Positions 60,626-64,000 of a stretch of 64,000 nt of DNA are shown one piece after another. Both the position numbers and the translations under genes were made by a program. Position 1 is the first letter of the stretch. Every line of letters begins with the position of its first letter. Source of the DNA: Bacillota bacterium (GTDB taxonomy: Bacteria; Bacillota; Clostridia; Acetivibrionales; DTU013); the NCBI GenBank assembly GCA_023439545.1, contig JAEXNT010000010.1:62001-126000 (forward strand), given 5' to 3'. The notes beneath the pieces are model-generated. The model had not been told where the DNA came from. It worked only from the letters and a program-made list of their open reading frames with translations, and did no database searches.

Positions 60626-60715
60626 ACACCGGGCGCTGGAACAACGGACGTCGGAGCACCGGGCGCTGGAACAACGGACGTCGGAGCACCGGGCGCCGGA
60701 ACACCGGACGTCGGT
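60626..60715. repeat. 30-bp tandem repeat, three copies
   Basis: Units of 30 bases at 60626, 60656 and 60686 read (G/A)(C/A)ACCGGGCGC(T/C)GGAACA and end in GACGTCGG. In the DUF1836 frame they would encode PGAGTTDVGA three times. They separate DUF1836 from the next GNAT gene. Confidence 0.9.
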
Positions 60716-60738
60716 GATGACAGGAGCGGAACAGAAAA

Positions 60739-61251
60739 ATGGAATTTCACAGGGCAATAGAAGAAGACGCAAAGAGAATAATGGAAATAATCGGGCAAGC
60801 CCAGGATTACCTGAGGGAACAGGGCGTGAACCAGTGGCAGAACAATTATCCGGACATTTCTACCATCACGAACGATATAGGCAATAAAGACTGTTATATA
60901 TTGCGGGACAACGGCAGGATAGTCGCAACTGTGACCGTGGTTTTCGGCGGTGAAAAAACCTACGCTGAGATATTTGAAGGCAAGTGGCTGAGCAGCCGCG
61001 AATACGCCACGATTCACAGGATAGCAGTGGATGCGGGATATAAGGGAAGAGGCCTGGCTTCGGTAATCATCTGCAAGGTTGAAGCAATGTGCCGCGGCAG
61101 GGGTATCTCCAGTATACGTGTCGACACGCACCGGCAGAACACGTCGATGAAAAGAATGCTGATTAAAAACGGGTTTACATATTGCGGGATAATTTATCTT
61201 CCGGACGGCAGCGAAAGGATTGCTTTTGAGAAAATATTGCCTGCCGTTTAG
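60739..61251 (+). CDS. GNAT family N-acetyltransferase
   Basis: The 170-residue protein starts 'EFHRAIEEDAKRIMEIIGQA' and has 'IHRIAVDAGYKGRGLASVIICKV' (acetyl-CoA loop) and 'VDTHRQNTSMKRMLIKNGF'. CAGGAGCGG lies a few bases before the ATG. The substrate is unknown. Confidence 0.9.
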   Translation: MEFHRAIEEDAKRIMEIIGQAQDYLREQGVNQWQNNYPDISTITNDIGNKDCYILRDNGRIVATVTVVFGGEKTYAEIFEGKWLSSREYATIHRIAVDAGYKGRGLASVIICKVEAMCRGRGISSIRVDTHRQNTSMKRMLIKNGFTYCGIIYLPDGSERIAFEKILPAV

Positions 61252-61421
61252 AAAAAAATTTCTTTGACGGGACGCGTGTGCCTTTATTCCGGCATATGCC
61301 TGTGATCCTTTTTTACATGCGCTTCCCATGAATCAACCAGCCTTTTTCCATAAACATATCGTTTTATTTCATGTAAATCATTAAAGGTTACTATCTAAAT
61401 CCTATTATGGTAAACTGTCAT

Positions 61422-61533
61422 GGAAGCCGAATCTTCAGCAATGAAGAGCGGGGGACGCACCAAATGGGGTGAAGCCGGTAAAACGGCGGGGTATACTCTT
61501 TTACCTAACCCGACAACTAACCTCGCAGGCTAC
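61422..61533 (+). ncRNA. ydaO/yuaA-type c-di-AMP riboswitch
   Basis: The segment contains GAAGAGCGGGGGACGCACC, GGGGTGAAGCC, a variable arm, and near the end CCCGACAACTAACCTCGCAGGC, which are the conserved blocks of the ydaO class in the right order. AGCC at the left can pair with GGCT at the right to close the structure. The wall hydrolase starts 20 bases later, the usual target class. The 302-base gap before the gene otherwise has a T-rich stretch with no gene. Confidence 0.88.
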
Positions 61534-61553
61534 AAAAAAGAGGAGGACATATC

Positions 61554-62285
61554 ATGTCAAGGCCAGGCAAGTTTCTTATCACATCAGTAGCATTGATCTT
61601 ATTTGTCTTTCTATCTTCGCAGATGGCTTTTGCAAGTTCCGTTACAGCATTGAAAAAGGATATGAGGGGTGACGCTGTTACCGAACTCCAGAAATATCTC
61701 AAGCAATTGGGATTTATGGATATCGGCCCTACCGGGTATTTCGGTGACATTACGGAAGCTGCAGTAAAGGCGTTCCAGAAGGAATATGATCTTGAACAGG
61801 ACGGTATTGCGGGTAAAAAGACTATCGGAAAAATCGAAACGCTTTCGGACGGTAAAGCTCAGATATCGACGAAGAGCGCCACTATGACGAAGGCGTCAAG
61901 GGGAGAAGATTCGGTGACCGATAAGCTGATCAGCTTTGCAAAACGTTTCATCGGGGTCAGGTACAGATGGGGCGGAACGACACCCAAGGGATTCGACTGC
62001 TCGGGCTTCACAAAGTATGTATTCAACAACATAGGTGTCAAGCTGAACAGGACTTCGACCTCGCAGGCAGCGCAGGGAGAACGCATTTCAAAATCCGGAC
62101 TGCAGCCCGGCGACCTTGTGTTCTTCGATACGAACGGAGGACATAACCGTATAAACCATGTTGGAATCTACATTGGAGGAGGCAGGTTTATCCAGGCTTC
62201 TTCCACAGGCGACGGCGTTACGATATCGGATATCGATTCGGGTTTTTACGCAAACGCTTACATGACTGCGAGAAGAGTCCTCTGA
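61554..62285 (+). CDS. Secreted peptidoglycan-binding NlpC/P60 endopeptidase
   Basis: The 243-residue protein has a signal peptide (residues 1-25, AFASS). A PG_binding_1 domain follows ('MRGDAVTELQKYLKQLGFM', 'YFGDITEAAVKAFQKEY'), then an NlpC/P60 domain with catalytic Cys149 in 'GFDCSGFTKYVF' and His in 'HVGIYIGGGRFIQ'. It should cut peptide stems of the cell wall. AGAGGAGG precedes the ATG. The c-di-AMP riboswitch upstream links it to wall and osmotic control. A terminator follows. Confidence 0.96.
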   Translation: MSRPGKFLITSVALILFVFLSSQMAFASSVTALKKDMRGDAVTELQKYLKQLGFMDIGPTGYFGDITEAAVKAFQKEYDLEQDGIAGKKTIGKIETLSDGKAQISTKSATMTKASRGEDSVTDKLISFAKRFIGVRYRWGGTTPKGFDCSGFTKYVFNNIGVKLNRTSTSQAAQGERISKSGLQPGDLVFFDTNGGHNRINHVGIYIGGGRFIQASSTGDGVTISDIDSGFYANAYMTARRVL

Positions 62286-62340
62286 CAGACTGATCTGCGT
62301 GTTCGTCATATCTTTTTTACGGAAAACTAAAACATCTGCT

Positions 62341-62373
62341 GTGGCATCGGAAGTAACCGACGCCACTTTTTTT
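62341..62373 (+). terminator. Rho-independent terminator
   Basis: GTGGC-A-TCGG pairs with CCGA-C-GCCAC around a six-base loop and is followed by seven T residues. Confidence 0.88.
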
Positions 62374-62430
62374 ATTTATAGGCATGCGGCTTGTATTTCC
62401 TTTACAAATACCTATTCCTGTCCGAATGAA

Positions 62431-62440
62431 ATGGTATAAT
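62431..62440 (+). promoter_or_regulatory. Extended -10 promoter for sbcD
   Basis: A perfect TATAAT at 62435-62440 is preceded by TGG (the TGn extended -10). No good -35 is present. It lies 32 bases before the sbcD start. Confidence 0.6.
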
Positions 62441-62472
62441 TATATTAAGAAACCTGATCTGGGGGCGTTGAA

Positions 62473-64000
62473 ATGCGGATATTGCACACATCCGACTGGC
62501 ATCTGGGCAGAAACCTTGAACAAATAAGCCGTATCGGAGAGCAGCGGGAATTTATCGATCATCTCTGCAGGATCGTTGAGGAGCAGAAAGTTGAACTGGT
62601 GCTTGTCGCCGGCGACATATACGATACCAGCAACCCGTCGGCGGCTGCCGAGGAGCTGTTTTACGAAGCAATCGACAGGCTTTGCGATAACGGCAGGAGA
62701 GCAGTCGTTGTCATTGCGGGAAATCACGATAATCCGGAACGTCTTTGCGCCGCAAGCCCGCTGGCCCGCAGAAAAGGGATAATACTTCTGGGTTATCCGG
62801 GAAGCGATGCCGGAGAGGATTACAAAGCGGAACCGTCCGTCGTATGTATAACGGACTCCGGCCCCGGATGGCTGGAACTGAACATACCGGGCTGCGAGCA
62901 TCATGCGGTCGTAATAACGATGCCGTATCCTTCAGAAGCAAGGCTCGAGGAGCTTTTGACACTGGAGGCCGACGAGACGGCGTTGCAGCAGGCGTATTCG
63001 CAAAGAGTGGGCAGTATTTTCAGAAAGCTGGAGGACAAATTCCGCGAGGATACGGTAAATCTTGTTGCAGCGCACTTGTTCCTGCTTGGGGGCAGCGCTT
63101 CCGATTCTGAAAGAACGCTTCAGGTTGGAGGAGCTATGACCGTCGATCCGTCAGTGATGCCCGCGAAGGCCCATTATACGGCGCTTGGCCATTTGCACCG
63201 CCCGCAGGAGATAAGGAATGCGCCCTGCCCCGTATTCTATGCGGGTTCTCCGCTTGCCTACAGCTTCTCGGAAGCGGATTATGCGAAGGCAGTCTATATT
63301 GTTGATGCAAAGCCCGGTGAAAATGCGGTTGTGACGCCCTGCTACCTTAACTGTGGCAGGCCCTTGAGAAAATGGCTGGCCGAAAAGGGAATGGGACAAG
63401 CCCTGGAGTGGTGCAGGGAAGGCCGTGACGCCAATGCCTGGATAGATCTTGAGATTGTGACGGACCGTATATTCACGGCCGAGGAGCAAAAAACGCTTAG
63501 GAGCCTGAATCCGGGCATTATCAACATACGGCCCAGGATAAAGGCCGAAGATTCTGAAATTTTTGAATTTCAAAGCAGGGAAGGCCGAAAGATAGACGAG
63601 CTGTTCGGCGATTACTATAAATACAGGATGGGTACGGATATAACCGACGATTTGATGAGGGCGTTTCTGGAGATCGTCAATGGCGTCGGTGAAGAAAATG
63701 ACGACGTGATACAGGAGTGCGCAGTAACGAGTGAACCGGGCGCATCAAACGCATCGGACGTATCAAACGTATCAGATGCATCAGACACACCGGGCGTATC
63801 AGACGCACCGGGCGTATCAGGCGCGTCGGGCACATCAGACGAAGAGGCAGATAGCCATGATGCGGAGCGGGAATGTGCCGCAGCCGACGAAGAAAGGGTT
63901 GAAAATACCGATATTGCCGAAGCGCGCAGCGACACAAAAGCCGATAGAGGCGTACAGGAATGTGCCGCTGATGAAGGCGGAAATGGAGGGGTGATCGGGC
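62473..64000 (+). CDS. sbcD: Exonuclease subunit SbcD, 3' end outside window
   Basis: SbcD (Mre11 family) is the nuclease partner of SbcC that opens DNA hairpins and blocked ends. The frame is open for 509 codons and runs off the right edge. Phosphoesterase motifs: 'ILHTSDWHLGR', 'VLVAGDIYDTSNP', 'VVIAGNHDNPERL', 'VAAHLFLLGG' and 'ALGHLHRPQ'. The core ends near residue 415. Thereafter the frame encodes an unusual repeat-coded Ser/Asp/Pro/Gly region (about 422-457, 'SDTPGVSDAPGVSGASGT') and an acidic tail. SbcC probably follows outside the window. Confidence 0.96.
   Translation, partial: MRILHTSDWHLGRNLEQISRIGEQREFIDHLCRIVEEQKVELVLVAGDIYDTSNPSAAAEELFYEAIDRLCDNGRRAVVVIAGNHDNPERLCAASPLARRKGIILLGYPGSDAGEDYKAEPSVVCITDSGPGWLELNIPGCEHHAVVITMPYPSEARLEELLTLEADETALQQAYSQRVGSIFRKLEDKFREDTVNLVAAHLFLLGGSASDSERTLQVGGAMTVDPSVMPAKAHYTALGHLHRPQEIRNAPCPVFYAGSPLAYSFSEADYAKAVYIVDAKPGENAVVTPCYLNCGRPLRKWLAEKGMGQALEWCREGRDANAWIDLEIVTDRIFTAEEQKTLRSLNPGIINIRPRIKAEDSEIFEFQSREGRKIDELFGDYYKYRMGTDITDDLMRAFLEIVNGVGEENDDVIQECAVTSEPGASNASDVSNVSDASDTPGVSDAPGVSGASGTSDEEADSHDAERECAAADEERVENTDIAEARSDTKADRGVQECAADEGGNGGVIG

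Noticed and set aside
60511..61329. 272-codon minus-strand frame with an APTSVVPAP repeat
   Set aside because: It spans DUF1836, the 30-bp repeat and a GNAT gene on the other strand; the repeat creates the apparent protein pattern and no start site or domain supports it.
1..64000. tRNA, rRNA, transposase and prophage genes
   Set aside because: I looked for cloverleaf-type TTCGANTC motifs, DDE transposase motifs and phage structural genes and found none that held up.

Overview
The window looks like chromosomal DNA of a low-to-moderate GC, anaerobic, spore-forming-type Bacillota (class Clostridia, probably near the Ruminiclostridium/Hungateiclostridiaceae or Oscillospirales branch). Supporting signs are AGGAGG-type ribosome binding sites with frequent TTG and GTG starts, the clostridial gene order B12-type radical SAM / TIGR03936 / RNase G / L21 / Prp / L27 / Obg, the GlgC-GlgD pair, AddAB instead of RecBCD, a c-di-AMP riboswitch on a wall hydrolase and DUF4364/DUF1836 proteins. 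No rRNA, tRNA, transposase, phage gene or CRISPR array was seen. Nearly all genes lie on the + strand. The genus is inference only.

Layout. 0-3.8 kb: a cut-off DUF4386 membrane protein (minus strand), then a tightly coupled operon of a cytochrome b5-like protein, a [NiFe] hydrogenase small and large subunit and the hydrogenase maturation protease. 3.9-5.7 kb: a membrane acyltransferase facing a secreted SH3 protein with Lys/Ala repeats. 5.8-8.6 kb: a flavin operon (flavodoxin, TetR regulator, ApbE flavin transferase, membrane-anchored FMN-binding protein) behind a promoter overlapped by a perfect 16-bp dyad. 8.7-11.5 kb: a C-GCAxxG-C-C protein, a nucleoid-associated protein and an MFS permease. 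11.6-18.7 kb: the radical SAM/RNase G/ribosomal protein/Obg/YhbY core block with an L21 leader. 18.7-24.2 kb: creatininase, DUF4364, a QueG-like Fe-S protein and the glycogen genes glgC-glgD. 24.3-27.6 kb: a polar amino-acid ABC transporter and a DMT exporter. 27.7-46.8 kb: an accessory run of small single-domain genes (seven GNAT acetyltransferases counting the one at 46.3 kb, two HD phosphohydrolases, two DinB proteins, nucleotidyltransferases including an unusual two-domain fusion, small membrane or secreted proteins). 46.8-55.2 kb: addB-addA. 55.4-64 kb: a polysaccharide deacetylase lipoprotein, an AraD-type epimerase/aldolase, a rhomboid protease, a GDSL hydrolase, DUF1836, a GNAT, an NlpC/P60 wall hydrolase behind a ydaO-type c-di-AMP riboswitch, and sbcD running off the end.

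Points that stand out. (1) A ~44-nt structured leader element occurs three times in tandem (49-bp period) directly before the glgC ribosome binding site and once before the radical SAM gene at 11.7 kb. The outer stem shows a compensatory G-C/T-A change and the ribosome binding site follows by the same short distance; I cannot match it to an RNA family that I know. (2) Two promoters 12.5 kb apart carry the same 14-bp LexA-like box, each between a TTGACA -35 and its -10, in front of non-classical SOS genes. (3) AddA, AddB, SbcD, a nucleotidyltransferase fusion and the region just after the DUF1836 stop codon carry low-complexity repeat-coded segments, suggesting genome-specific linker expansion in otherwise conserved proteins. 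(4) The hydrogenase has no Tat signal, an altered proximal-cluster motif and a soluble b5-like partner.
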